A stretch of DNA of 64,000 nucleotides from contig NZ_CP162601.1 of assembly GCF_040957575.1 (NCBI RefSeq), positions 124,001-188,000 of the forward strand, given 5' to 3'. The position numbers and the translations under genes are program-made. Shown piece after piece: positions 18,583-28,486 of the stretch (positions are counted from its first letter, which is position 1; each line of letters starts with the position of its first letter). The stretch is from Vibrio sp. HB236076. Lineage in GTDB: Bacteria; Pseudomonadota; Gammaproteobacteria; Enterobacterales; Vibrionaceae. The notes under the pieces are model-generated. The model had not been told where the DNA came from, did not search any database, and saw only the letters and a list, made by a program, of their open reading frames with translations.

Positions 18583-18611
18583 CGCTCACTTTGGTGGGCG
18601 TTTGTTTTTTT
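18583..18611 (+). terminator. Hairpin with T-run between ompR and envZ (possible attenuator)
   Basis: A 7-bp stem (CGCTCAC, 18583-18589, with GTGGGCG, 18594-18600, one G-T pair) and 4-base loop are followed by TTTGTTTTTTT. It has the form of a weak intrinsic terminator and lies just before the envZ ribosome site AGGTGG. It could lower envZ output relative to ompR. Confidence 0.7.
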
Positions 18612-18622
18612 AGGTGGCCTCT

Positions 18623-19990
18623 ATGATGCGCAGCTCGTTTACTCAATCCGTGTGTATCTTTCTCTCTTTGCTGATCGCCAGTCAGGTGTTTTCTTACTAT
18701 ACGGTGTTTCACTATGCTCTGATGCCGAGTTTGCAACAGTTTACGAAGATCCTCGCCCATGAACTCGATGTCGTACTCGATAATCACGATACCTCTCAAG
18801 AGCTTGAACCACTGCAATTGAAGTTGCTACAGCGTTTAAATGTCACTTTACATCCTGAGGCCGATCCCGACGCCAGTCGCGATTTTCAACAAGCCATGCA
18901 CATCGAGGTGATGAGTGAAGAAATGACGCAAGCACTCGATACGCCAACAGAGGTTCATCTGGGGTTAGGGAAAGACAGTTATATTCTGTGGATGAAAGCC
19001 GATGCTCTGCCTGGTACTTTAATTCGAGTCCCCCTTTCAGAGTTGCAAGAAGAAGATTTTATTCCTTTATTTCGCAATAGTTTATTAGTGTCGTTGCTCA
19101 TATTAGCCGGGGTGTGGCTATTTATGCGGCTGCAAAACCGACCATTAGTCGCACTTGAAAAAGCGGCAAAGGAAGTGGGGCGAGGTCATATCCCCCCGCC
19201 TTTACCTGAAACCGGCGCGTCAGAAATCCGCTCAGTGACAAAAGCCTTCAATCAGATGTCTAAGGGGATTCAAGCCTTAGAAGAGGACCGGACCTTACTC
19301 ATGGCCGGGATTAGTCATGATTTACGCACGCCACTCACGCGAATTCGCTTAGCGACAGAAATGATGTCGCCGGAGGACGATTACTTAGCTGAAGGGATCA
19401 TTAGCGATACCGAAGAGTGCAATGAAATCATTGGTCAATTTATGGATTACTTAAAACCGACAGATACGCAATCCTTTAGTGAAGTTGACTTGAATGAAAC
19501 GGTACAAGAAATCCGCGACTCTGAACGCCGTGAAGGCATCGACATTGAGTCGTCATTACTCGATCCTTTACTGCCGGTTTGTGGACAAAAAATTGCTATC
19601 AAACGCGCAATCACGAATTTAGTGGTCAATGCGATTCGCTATGGTAACGGTTGGGTACGTTTATCGACGGGCTTAAGCGCTGATCATCAATTAGCGTGGG
19701 TTTTGGTTGAAGACAATGGCCCTGGGATTGCTATCGATCAAATTGGCAGTGTGTTTGAGCCGTTTACCCGAGGTGATGCGGCGAGAGGCAGTGAAGGCAC
19801 TGGGCTTGGTCTGGCGATTGTAAAAAGAATCGTCAGTCAGCACCAAGGGTCCTTGATTGTGAATAATCGTCCCGATGGTGGACTAAAAGTGCAATTGTGC
19901 TTCCCGACTCATGGTAAGAAAAAAGTGCGTTTGAATCTGAAAAAAGCCACACCTGGCGGGCGCCATTACAGCAATAACAATCACAAGTAG
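18623..19990 (+). CDS. envZ: Osmosensor histidine kinase EnvZ
   Basis: A membrane histidine kinase of 455 residues. It has two membrane helices (about 10-32 and 152-170) around a periplasmic domain and a HAMP linker ([18 protein letters not shown]...). The phospho-acceptor His is near residue 232 in the H-box [20 protein letters not shown], and the ATPase domain has N ([12 protein letters not shown]), G1 (VEDNGPGI) and G2 ([12 protein letters not shown]) boxes. The start at ATG 18623 is 5 bases after AGGTGG; GTG 18614 and ATG 18626 are possible. The partner is OmpR. Confidence 0.95.
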   Translation: MMRSSFTQSVCIFLSLLIASQVFSYYTVFHYALMPSLQQFTKILAHELDVVLDNHDTSQELEPLQLKLLQRLNVTLHPEADPDASRDFQQAMHIEVMSEEMTQALDTPTEVHLGLGKDSYILWMKADALPGTLIRVPLSELQEEDFIPLFRNSLLVSLLILAGVWLFMRLQNRPLVALEKAAKEVGRGHIPPPLPETGASEIRSVTKAFNQMSKGIQALEEDRTLLMAGISHDLRTPLTRIRLATEMMSPEDDYLAEGIISDTEECNEIIGQFMDYLKPTDTQSFSEVDLNETVQEIRDSERREGIDIESSLLDPLLPVCGQKIAIKRAITNLVVNAIRYGNGWVRLSTGLSADHQLAWVLVEDNGPGIAIDQIGSVFEPFTRGDAARGSEGTGLGLAIVKRIVSQHQGSLIVNNRPDGGLKVQLCFPTHGKKKVRLNLKKATPGGRHYSNNNHK

Positions 19991-20005
19991 CGCAAGTCGA
20001 ATCGT

Positions 20006-20034
20006 AAAAAAGCCACTGCTTATCGGCAGTGGCT
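20006..20034 (-). terminator. Terminator of xanP
   Basis: A 9-bp perfect stem AGCCACTGC/GCAGTGGCT (20011-20019 and 20026-20034) with a run of A on its left, which is a T-run in minus-strand RNA. Orientation fits xanP transcripts. It may also stabilise the end of the ompR-envZ mRNA. Confidence 0.85.
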
Positions 20035-20057
20035 GTGGTGATCATCGCTTGGCAACG

Positions 20058-21440
20058 TTAGGGTTGACTCTCGTTTTCTTGAACGCTCTCCGCCGTGGTT
20101 TCGGGCAGAATCAAATTGAGTAAAATGGCGGTGAGTCCGCCCGCGGCGACGCCGGAAGAGAGGATGTTTTTCACCATCTCTGGCATAAACTGTAAAATAT
20201 CGGGTTGTTGAACGACGCCCAGCCCCATCGAAAAAGACAAGGCCATAATCAAAATGGCGCGACGGTCGAGCTCAACGCGCGCGATAATACGAACCCCTGC
20301 GGCGGCAATGGTGCCAAACATCACTAATGTTGCACCGCCAAGAACCGGTTCAGGGATCCCTTGTACAAAAGTGGCAACGGAAGGAAACAAACCAAGAATC
20401 ATTAACATGACGGCGATAAAGTAACCGACATAACGACTCGCGACGCCAGTTAACATGATGATGCCATTGTTTTGGCTAAAGGTTGAGTTGGGAAAGCTGT
20501 TGAGTAAAGCCGCCAACGCAGAGTTGATGCCATCGGCCAGCACGCCGCCTTTGATGCGTTTGATGTAAACTGGGCCTTTGACGGGTTCGCCAGAGACTTC
20601 TGATGTTGCGGTGATATCGCCAATCGCTTCTAATGCGGTAATAATAAACACCAACACGAGTGGAATAAACAAGCTCGCATCGAAACTGAGCCCAAATTGC
20701 ATTGGGTGTGGGATAGCAATCCAAGCTTGCTCATTCGGGGTACTGGGTTTGACCATGCCGGTAAAGTAAGCAACCACATAACCCACCACCATGGCGATAA
20801 CGATTGACGCAACACGCAAGTACGGTTGACGGCTGCGGTTGAGTAAAACAATGATGGCCAATACCAATCCCGCTAAGCCCAAATTCGACAATTGACCAAA
20901 GGTGTTGTCCGACATGGCAGCGTACCCACCGCCAATCGAGACTAAGCCGACTTGAATGAGCGTTAAACCAATCAAAGTGACAACAATGCCAGAGACCAAT
21001 GGAGTAATGATGCGCTGTGCGTAAGACAATACCTGCGACAAGATGACCTCTGCGCTCGAGGCAACCAAAATGGTACCAAAAATCGCGGCCATCATAGTTT
21101 CAACATCGGCGCCTCCAGCTTTGAGTGATAATCCTGCGCCGATAATTGGGCCAAGAAAGTTGAAACTGGTGCCTTGAATGGACAGAAGCCCAGAACCGAT
21201 TGGCCCGAAGCGACGAATTTGGATCAGTGAGCTAAGGCCTGAGGCAAATAAAGACATACTGATAATGGTATTGGTTTGCTGGCTATCCACCCCTAAAGTT
21301 TGACAAATAATCAAGGAAGGCGTGATCACAGCAACAAACATGGCCAATAGATGCTGAATGGCGGCAAAAAGTGTTTGCGGCAGAGGCGGGCGGTCATTGA
21401 GTTGGAAAATCAGTTCGGAGTTTTTCGTCGGACCAGACAT
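20058..21440 (-). CDS. xanP: Xanthine/uracil-family NCS2 permease, XanP-like
   Basis: A protein of 460 residues with about 14 membrane segments. It begins [32 protein letters not shown] and contains [12 protein letters not shown], the signature region [34 protein letters not shown] and [20 protein letters not shown], which closely follow E. coli XanP. It should import xanthine with protons. The gene is monocistronic. A PurR-box-like sequence and a TATAAT box lie far upstream at 21769-21806, predicting a leader of more than 300 bases that contains a repeat element. Confidence 0.9.
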   Translation of the reverse strand: MSGPTKNSELIFQLNDRPPLPQTLFAAIQHLLAMFVAVITPSLIICQTLGVDSQQTNTIISMSLFASGLSSLIQIRRFGPIGSGLLSIQGTSFNFLGPIIGAGLSLKAGGADVETMMAAIFGTILVASSAEVILSQVLSYAQRIITPLVSGIVVTLIGLTLIQVGLVSIGGGYAAMSDNTFGQLSNLGLAGLVLAIIVLLNRSRQPYLRVASIVIAMVVGYVVAYFTGMVKPSTPNEQAWIAIPHPMQFGLSFDASLFIPLVLVFIITALEAIGDITATSEVSGEPVKGPVYIKRIKGGVLADGINSALAALLNSFPNSTFSQNNGIIMLTGVASRYVGYFIAVMLMILGLFPSVATFVQGIPEPVLGGATLVMFGTIAAAGVRIIARVELDRRAILIMALSFSMGLGVVQQPDILQFMPEMVKNILSSGVAAGGLTAILLNLILPETTAESVQENESQP

Positions 21441-21500
21441 AACTAGATTCCTTGCAAATAAGCGTATTAATAGGTGACACCGATTACTCTGTGGTTGCGG

Positions 21501-21666
21501 TTATACCAATCTAACTAAATAGCGGGTTAAACACTCGATAACGTCGTTAAGAACATCACGGGTAGAATAACGACGGAGGTTCTTCTCTTTATAAGCCAAG
21601 AGGTTGCCTTGTTCTCAAGCGTTTTCCTGCGCACCTATTGACCACAGACTTAACCAGATGGGTATT
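21501..21666 (+). repeat. Intergenic repeat, copy A (in the xanP leader)
   Basis: About 166 bases starting TTATACCAATCTAACTAAAT and ending GACTTAACCAGATGGGTAT. It contains ACTCGATAACGTCGTTAAGAA, TAGAATAACGACG, CTTTATAAGC, GGTTGCCTTGTTCTCAAGC and TTGACCACAGACTTAA. The same blocks occur in the same order in copy B. The ends are imperfect inverted repeats. Confidence 0.85.
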
Positions 21667-21768
21667 CATCAGAGCGGATACCCTAAAGCGGGAGCCGTTT
21701 GTTCAAAAAGCGTGGTATAACCGTACTATTATTGATAACAAATCATCACTTGGCATAAGAAGGCGCTG

Positions 21769-21806
21769 ATTATAAAGGCTTTCTTTGAGAACGCAAACGG
21801 TTGCTA
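21769..21806 (-). promoter_or_regulatory. Predicted xanP promoter with a PurR-like operator
   Basis: The sequence ACGCAAACGGTTGCTA at 21791-21806 closely resembles the PurR operator ACGCAAACGTTTGCGT. On the minus strand, TATAAT lies at 21769-21774 and a TTTGCG -35-like hexamer at 21792-21797 with 17-base spacing. The operator would therefore cover the -35 box. Purine repression of a purine permease makes sense. The start point would be near 21762, about 320 bases from the ATG. Confidence 0.6.
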
Positions 21807-21807
21807 T

Positions 21808-21990
21808 TTAATGCCAATCTAATTAAATAGCAGGTCACCCTGGCGGGCTAAAAAACGCGATAACATCGTTGTGAAAATAACTGGTAGAACAACGACTCAC
21901 TGTCTTGTCTTTATAAGCAAATAGGTTGCCTTGTTCTCAAGCTTGATTCTGCGCTTTCCTTGACCACAGACTTAATCAGATTGGTATAAG
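21808..21990 (+). repeat. Intergenic repeat, copy B (between xanP promoter and recG)
   Basis: About 183 bases, similar in order and sequence to copy A. It starts TTAATGCCAATCTAATTAAA and ends GACTTAATCAGATTGGTATA. Shared blocks include CGATAACATCGTT, TAGAACAACGACT, CTTTATAAGC, GGTTGCCTTGTTCTCAAGC and TTGACCACAGACTTAATC. It directly abuts the PurR-like box on one side and lies about 50 bases downstream of the recG stop. Confidence 0.85.
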
Positions 21991-22042
21991 GTGTGCGAAT
22001 CAGACCCCGTGGGGCACGACGGGTAAACCCATGAGGTCGGCA

Positions 22043-24121
22043 TTAGGCGCGCGAATACACATCCCGATCACCGAGCCAGCGGTCAATAATATCTTTAGCA
22101 TTGGTTGGGTATTGATCGTGAAGGTGACGAGCAAGGCGCTGTACTTCGGGGATCAAATATTGGTCGCGCATCAAGTCGGCAATTTTAAAGTCGGCAAGGC
22201 CTGTTTGTTTGGTGCCAAGCAATTCCCCGGGACCACGAATCTCAAGGTCGCGCTGTGCAATCACAAAGCCATCGTTGCTCTCGCGCAATACCGCCAGGCG
22301 TTTTTGTGCCGTTTTAGACAATGGAGAGTGATACAGCAAGACACAATGACTGGCGACAGAGCCACGACCGACGCGACCGCGCAACTGGTGAAGTTGAGCA
22401 AGCCCCAAGCGTTCGGGATTTTCGATGATCATTAAGCTGGCATTGGGGACATCGACACCGACTTCAATCACGGTGGTGGCCACTAATAACTGTAATTCGT
22501 TTTGTTTAAACGCCTGCATGACTTGTTGCTTTTCCGCGGCTTTCATTCGGCCGTGTACTAAACCTATTTTGAGATCGGGCAAGGCAGCTTGGAGCTCAGT
22601 GGCAATATCGGCAGCGGCCTGTGCTTCAAGCACTTCGGATTCGTCGATCAGGGTGCAGACCCAATAGGCTTGTTTGCCTTCGTGTTGGCAGGCGTGACGG
22701 ACACGCTCAATGATGTCCCCGCGTTTACTGTCTGGAATGGCAACCGTTTGGATCGGGGTTCTCCCGGGGGGCAGTTCATCGATCACTGAGGTTTCTAAAT
22801 CGGCGTACGCCGTCATGGCCAGCGTGCGAGGAATGGGGGTCGCTGTCATGATTAACTGGTGAGGATAATAACCTTGTTTGGCCCCTTTTTCTCGTAGTTC
22901 AAGTCGTTGATGAACGCCAAATCGATGTTGTTCATCAATGATGACCAAGGCGAGGTTGTCAAACTGCACTTGTTGTTGAAATAGGGCATGAGTGCCGACC
23001 ACCATTTGTGCGCGCCCATCGGCTATCGCCGCGAGTTGTGCCTCTTTTGCTTTGCCTTTGAGTTTGCCAGCCAGCCAGCCGACCTGTATGCCCAGAGGCT
23101 CAAGCCATTGAGTGAAATTGATAGCGTGCTGCTCGGCAAGCAGTTCGGTTGGTGCCATGAGGGCAACTTGAAAGCCTTGTTCTATCGCTGAGAGAGCGGA
23201 AAGCACGGCAACCAAGGTTTTTCCTGAGCCGACATCGCCCTGAACCAAGCGCATCATAGGACGAGGGCGCTGTAAATCGCGCTCTATTTCTGTCACGACT
23301 CGGGATTGAGCCGCGGTTGGAGTAAAGGGCAGTGCCGCCAATAATTGTGCTTTTAACGTTTTGCTGGGCGCGAGTGCTCGGCCCGGATCGTGTTGCCCTT
23401 GTTGGCGAACGGCGAGCATAGAGAGGTTTTGCGCCAGCAATTCTTCCATGATCAGGCGAACTTGAGCCGGGTGCTTGCCTTGCTCAAATTGCTCGAGGTT
23501 AATATCTGGTGAAGGCCGGTGGATGAGATGCAAAGCCTGAGCAAGGGTAATTTGTTGCGGATACAGGCCTTGTGGCAGCAATTCATCGACGGCTGTGCTG
23601 TCGAGCAGTTTTAGCGCTTGGTCTGTGAGTTGACGTAAGGTCGTTTGCCTAAGCCCTTCGGTGGTTGGGTAAACCGGAGTGAGGGTTTTCTCAATAGCAC
23701 TTTGATCCTGATTGGCAAAGAATTGATAATCGGGATGTGCCATTTCTAGTCCATAACTGCCGCGCTTTATTTCACCATAGGCGTAAACGCTCTTGCCTTC
23801 GGCAAAATTGTTTTTCATTGCTGCCGTAAAGTGAAAGAAGCGCAAGGTTAGTGAACCATTGCCGTCACTGATTTTTACCGTCATCATTTTTTTTCGGCCG
23901 AAGAGAGTATCAACCGCTTTGACTTGACCTTTGACGGCGGCCCAAAGGCCAGGGTGAAGTTGGGAGAACGGGTACAAGCGGGTGCGATCTTCATAGCGAA
24001 GTGGCAAGTGAAACAGTAAATCTTGTACAGAATTTAGGCCAATTTTCGCCATCTTTTCCGCAATTTTACTGCCGACACCAGATAAACTGGTTAACGGAAT
24101 TGCTGACATCATTTGAGACAT
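22043..24121 (-). CDS. recG: ATP-dependent DNA helicase RecG
   Basis: A protein of 692 residues, the normal RecG length. It has an N-terminal wedge/OB-fold domain (about 1-250), helicase motif I GDVGSGKT (near 290), motif II with the RecG signature DEQHRFG (near 395), motif III TATPIPRT and motif VI QLRGRVGRG (near 595). RecG reverses stalled forks and processes recombination intermediates. It is the last gene of the gmk-rpoZ-spoT-trmH-recG string, with 140 bases between it and trmH. Confidence 0.96.
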   Translation of the reverse strand: MSQMMSAIPLTSLSGVGSKIAEKMAKIGLNSVQDLLFHLPLRYEDRTRLYPFSQLHPGLWAAVKGQVKAVDTLFGRKKMMTVKISDGNGSLTLRFFHFTAAMKNNFAEGKSVYAYGEIKRGSYGLEMAHPDYQFFANQDQSAIEKTLTPVYPTTEGLRQTTLRQLTDQALKLLDSTAVDELLPQGLYPQQITLAQALHLIHRPSPDINLEQFEQGKHPAQVRLIMEELLAQNLSMLAVRQQGQHDPGRALAPSKTLKAQLLAALPFTPTAAQSRVVTEIERDLQRPRPMMRLVQGDVGSGKTLVAVLSALSAIEQGFQVALMAPTELLAEQHAINFTQWLEPLGIQVGWLAGKLKGKAKEAQLAAIADGRAQMVVGTHALFQQQVQFDNLALVIIDEQHRFGVHQRLELREKGAKQGYYPHQLIMTATPIPRTLAMTAYADLETSVIDELPPGRTPIQTVAIPDSKRGDIIERVRHACQHEGKQAYWVCTLIDESEVLEAQAAADIATELQAALPDLKIGLVHGRMKAAEKQQVMQAFKQNELQLLVATTVIEVGVDVPNASLMIIENPERLGLAQLHQLRGRVGRGSVASHCVLLYHSPLSKTAQKRLAVLRESNDGFVIAQRDLEIRGPGELLGTKQTGLADFKIADLMRDQYLIPEVQRLARHLHDQYPTNAKDIIDRWLGDRDVYSRA

Positions 24122-24261
24122 ACGCCGCCACCTTGTGTTTTACCGACCAATATCACGAAAGCCCATGGTTAGGCATAACCGAATCAATAAGATAAAGTAA
24201 ACCATCTCACTGTTTATTTGTACAGATAAAGTTTATCTCTTGTGATTTATCTCGTGTCAAT

Positions 24262-25008
24262 TCAACCAGGGTCAACATCATGGATTTCATTGTCATCTTG
24301 AGCGGATTTTTGTTGCATCGCCTGCCACCAAGCCTCATCAGCGAGAATCTGTCCTCGCTCATCGATTTGCGGGTATGGAAGGCCTTTTTTCTGTGCCACT
24401 TTCGCCAGCACCGGGTGACCTCGCTCAAAGACAATACGGGCAATAGTCTCATCACTTAACGCGACAGAAGGTTGTTGATAAAGGCCTTTCTCTGAGCGCT
24501 GACGTTGCGCTTCAAACAATATGGTGGCACTGGCCACAGAGACATTCAACGATTGCACCATGCCAACCATAGGAATGATAATGTCTTGATCGGCAAGAGA
24601 AAGGGCGTGTTGTGATATTCCTTCTTTTTCGCTGCCGAGGATGATTGCTGTCGGTTTGGTGTAATCGATTGTGCGAAAGTCCACCGCACGCTCAGAAAGG
24701 TTGGTGGCCAACACTTGCATGCCTTGAGATTTTAACTCGGCGACGGCACAGTCGATGTTTGGGTGAGTATGGACTTCAACCCAGTTTCTGGCACCGGCTG
24801 AAGTATGTGCAAGCATCTGCATTTTTTCATCCGGCCAAACCGCGTGAATATTGTGCAAGCCGACCGCGTCGGCAGTGCGGATCACGGCTGAGACATTATT
24901 GGGTTTATGGACTTGCTCTAAACACAAAGTGAGATCGGGCTGGCGAGCTTTGAGAACCTCGAGGATGCGGTGGTAACGTTCTATATTCATAAGCGATGAG
25001 AGATTCAA
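24262..25008 (-). CDS. trmH: tRNA (guanosine(18)-2'-O)-methyltransferase TrmH
   Basis: A SPOUT methyltransferase of 248 residues. It has KPNNVSAVIRTADAVGLHNIHAVW (motif 1, about 35-59), LGSEKEGIS (motif 2, about 123-131) and IPMVGMVQSLNVSVA (motif 3, about 146-160). It methylates G18 of tRNA. Two starts are possible: TTG 25008, preceded by GAGGT at good spacing, and ATG 24990 (MNIERYHRIL), which aligns with the E. coli start but has no ribosome site. It follows spoT by 42 bases. Confidence 0.93.
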   Translation of the reverse strand: MNLSSLMNIERYHRILEVLKARQPDLTLCLEQVHKPNNVSAVIRTADAVGLHNIHAVWPDEKMQMLAHTSAGARNWVEVHTHPNIDCAVAELKSQGMQVLATNLSERAVDFRTIDYTKPTAIILGSEKEGISQHALSLADQDIIIPMVGMVQSLNVSVASATILFEAQRQRSEKGLYQQPSVALSDETIARIVFERGHPVLAKVAQKKGLPYPQIDERGQILADEAWWQAMQQKSAQDDNEIHDVDPG

Positions 25009-25050
25009 TGGCGACCTCTATTTTGGCAGAGGTCGCTAGCAATAACCCGG

Positions 25051-27192
25051 TTAACTTTTGCGGCGTTGAACGCGCGTTGTGTGTGGCATGACGCGGATCT
25101 TCTTCATGATGCCGGCAAGGTGGACGCGATCTTTGGTCGTCAAGAGCACGGTGACCGTATACAAACGACCATCGCGTTCTTCGGTGGATAAGCCGTGAAT
25201 GTTAGAGCCGGTATTGGAAATAACATTGGTTAGCTCAGCCAAAGCACCTTGGTGGTTGTGCATATCGACTTTGAGCTCAGCGATGAACTCTTGATCGTAC
25301 TCGTCTGACCAAGTGACGGCCATGTATTTGTCGGGCTCTTTTTGATAGCCGCGAACATTGGAACAGGTTTCACGGTGTACGACTAGGCCGCGACCCGGAG
25401 AGACATGCGCAATGATGGAATCGTCGGGGATCGGGTGACAGCAGTTGGCAAAAGTGAGCAAAATCCCTTCCGAGCCACGAATGGGGAGTTTGCGTTTGCC
25501 TTCGTTGGTCGGCAGCTCTTTTTCTTCTTTCTGCTCATCATCGATTAGGCTATCGAGCTCACCGAGTAAGCGACGAGCAATGACAATACTCATCAGTTCG
25601 CCCAGACCAATCGCGGCTAAGAGGTCATCTTGGCAAGAGAGCTTAAGCCCTTGCAAGACATTGTCGAGAACTTGCGGTTCAATATCCGCCAGCGAGTGCT
25701 CGCCGAGGGCGTGATTGAGTAAGCGACGCCCAAGCGTGATGGACTCTTCACGGCGCATGGTTTTCAGTACCTGACGGATTTTAGTGCGCGCACGCGATGT
25801 GACGACATAATTGAGCCAGGCCGCATTTGGGCGAGCGCCAGGTGCGGTAATGATCTCAATTGTTTGCCCGTTTTTCAGTGCTTTACTCAAAGGGTAAGGG
25901 TAGCGATCGACTCGGGCGCCGACGCACGTGTTACCCACATCAGTGTGAACAGCGTAAGCAAAGTCGACCGGTGTTGCCCCAGCGGGCAGTTCGACAATCC
26001 GTCCTTTAGGTGAAAACACATAAATCTCATCGGGGAACAGATCCGATTTAACGTTTTCGATAAACTCAAATGAGTTGCCCGCGCTTTGCTGCAATTCTAG
26101 TAAGCTTTGCATCCAGCGCTGAGCTTTCACCTGGGCTGTGGTGCCACTGTGTTTATCGCCTTTCGCTTTGTAAGACCAGTGAGCTGCAACCCCTTTGTCG
26201 GCCATTTGATCCATATCTTCCGTTCGAATCTGCACTTCAACTGGCACCCCGTGTGGGCCGACCATTGAGGTGTGAATCGACTGATAGCCGTTGGCTTTAG
26301 GGACGGCAATATAGTCCTTCATACGACCCGGACGCGGCTTGTACAAGCTGTGGACCTGACCCAGTACGCGATAACACGTATCGGCACTGTCGACAATAAC
26401 GCGAAACGCGTAAATGTCCATAATGGTATGAAAACGTTGCTCTTTACTTTTCATCTTGTTGTAGATGGAGTAAAGGTTCTTTTCCCGGCCGAGTACTCGA
26501 GCATTGAGACCGGCGTCTTGCAGGCGGCCTTCAATCTCTTGATGAATGCGTTGAATCATCTCTTTGCGGTTACCACGAGCGGCTTTGACCACTTCTTTTA
26601 ACACCTTGTATCGATTGGGATACAAGGCTTCAAAACCGAGCTCTTCTAACTCGGACTTTATATTGTGGATACCGAGGCGGTGTGCCAAAGGCGAGAAAAT
26701 TTCGAGTGTCTCACGAGCAATGCGGCGGCGCTTGTCTGGGCGAAGTGCTCCTAGAGTACGCATATTGTGGGTGCGGTCAGCGAGTTTGATCAAGATAACG
26801 CGAATATCTTGGACCATGGCCAACACCATCTTGCGAAAGTTTTCGGCTTGCGCTTCTTTGCGGTCGCGAAACTTCAACTTGTCGAGCTTAGAGACCCCAT
26901 CGACCAACTCTGCCACGGTGTGACCAAATTGATTTTCGAGATCTTGCTTAGTGACATCGCAATCTTCAATCACGTCGTGAAGCAGTGCTGCTTGCAGTGT
27001 TTCGATATCCAGATGCATTTCTGCCAGGATACGTGCCACGGCGACAGGGTGGATGATGTAGGGTTCGCCACTTGAACGAGTTTGTCCTTCGTGAGCGTTT
27101 TTGGCTACCACATAAGATTGACGCAGAGCCTCAATTTGAGGCTCTGGTAAATACTCTTGGGCAACATCTTTGAGACTATCAAATAGATACAA
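25051..27192 (-). CDS. spoT: Bifunctional (p)ppGpp synthetase/hydrolase SpoT
   Basis: A protein of 713 residues. The order is an N-terminal HD hydrolase (LLHDVIEDCDVT near 70, LADRTHNMRTLGAL near 137), the RelA/SpoT synthetase domain (DIYAFRVIVDSADTCY and GRMKDYIAVPKANGYQSIHT, about 240-300), a TGS domain (DEIYVFSPKGRIVELPAGATP near 388), a helical region and a C-terminal ACT domain. The hydrolase residues HD and ED are intact, so it should degrade (p)ppGpp. It lies in the usual place after rpoZ. Confidence 0.96.
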   Translation of the reverse strand: MYLFDSLKDVAQEYLPEPQIEALRQSYVVAKNAHEGQTRSSGEPYIIHPVAVARILAEMHLDIETLQAALLHDVIEDCDVTKQDLENQFGHTVAELVDGVSKLDKLKFRDRKEAQAENFRKMVLAMVQDIRVILIKLADRTHNMRTLGALRPDKRRRIARETLEIFSPLAHRLGIHNIKSELEELGFEALYPNRYKVLKEVVKAARGNRKEMIQRIHQEIEGRLQDAGLNARVLGREKNLYSIYNKMKSKEQRFHTIMDIYAFRVIVDSADTCYRVLGQVHSLYKPRPGRMKDYIAVPKANGYQSIHTSMVGPHGVPVEVQIRTEDMDQMADKGVAAHWSYKAKGDKHSGTTAQVKAQRWMQSLLELQQSAGNSFEFIENVKSDLFPDEIYVFSPKGRIVELPAGATPVDFAYAVHTDVGNTCVGARVDRYPYPLSKALKNGQTIEIITAPGARPNAAWLNYVVTSRARTKIRQVLKTMRREESITLGRRLLNHALGEHSLADIEPQVLDNVLQGLKLSCQDDLLAAIGLGELMSIVIARRLLGELDSLIDDEQKEEKELPTNEGKRKLPIRGSEGILLTFANCCHPIPDDSIIAHVSPGRGLVVHRETCSNVRGYQKEPDKYMAVTWSDEYDQEFIAELKVDMHNHQGALAELTNVISNTGSNIHGLSTEERDGRLYTVTVLLTTKDRVHLAGIMKKIRVMPHTTRVQRRKS

Positions 27193-27229
27193 ATTACAGG
27201 CCCGAAGTTGCTGGTGAGACGAGGTATAC

Positions 27230-27502
27230 TTAACGGTTGTGAGTGATGCTGCTCACTGCGGCAAGTTCAGCGGCTTCTTGCTCTTGCTGCTCTTGACGTT
27301 CACGGGCATCGAGGACTTCTTTTGTGATCAAGCCTTCTTCGATTTCGCGAAGTGCGATCACGGTTTGCTTATCGTTCTCTTCAGGGACCAATGGATCTTT
27401 TCCACCGGTTTGAATTTGACGAGCGCGGCGAGCCGCAATGAGAACTAAGTCGAAACGGTTGCCAATTTTTTCAACAGCGTCTTGAACTGTTACGCGTGCC
27501 AT
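27230..27502 (-). CDS. rpoZ: RNA polymerase omega subunit
   Basis: A protein of 90 residues starting [21 protein letters not shown] with RRARQI and [11 protein letters not shown], all standard for omega. Omega supports assembly of the beta' subunit and takes part in the ppGpp binding site, so linkage with spoT is functional. The start is ATG 27502; an open extension to 27517 adds only MIGVL. The tail is acidic and rich in Gln and Glu. Confidence 0.97.
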   Translation of the reverse strand: MARVTVQDAVEKIGNRFDLVLIAARRARQIQTGGKDPLVPEENDKQTVIALREIEEGLITKEVLDARERQEQQEQEAAELAAVSSITHNR

Positions 27503-27606
27503 GAGAACTCCAATCAATAATAAAAATCTAGAATGACGAGAAAGTATACTGGGTATTTGTTGTTTATACTACAGCCACTTTCTATTTGGTAGTGGGTATT
27601 AGCCGA

Positions 27607-28290
<684 letters not shown>

Positions 28291-28430
28291 CTAAGCTTAG
28301 CACAGTCTTGATACTGGCCAGTGTCGTCAAGTGATAAAAATGGAGCGGAAGAGTATCACGATCCTTAGGATCTTCTCAAGCCATCTGCTGTGGTAAATTT
28401 ATCATCACTGCACTCTGCGACCGTGAACAT

Positions 28431-28456
28431 AAAAAAAGCGCCCCAATGAGAGGCGC
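28431..28456 (-). terminator. Terminator of the tauABC operon
   Basis: On the minus strand a 7-bp GC-rich stem (GCGCCTC with GGGGCGC) and 5-base loop are followed by seven T. It lies 30 bases downstream of the tauC stop. Confidence 0.88.
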
Positions 28457-28486
28457 GGTAAGCTAAGGGAGAAAGCTTAGTGAAAA

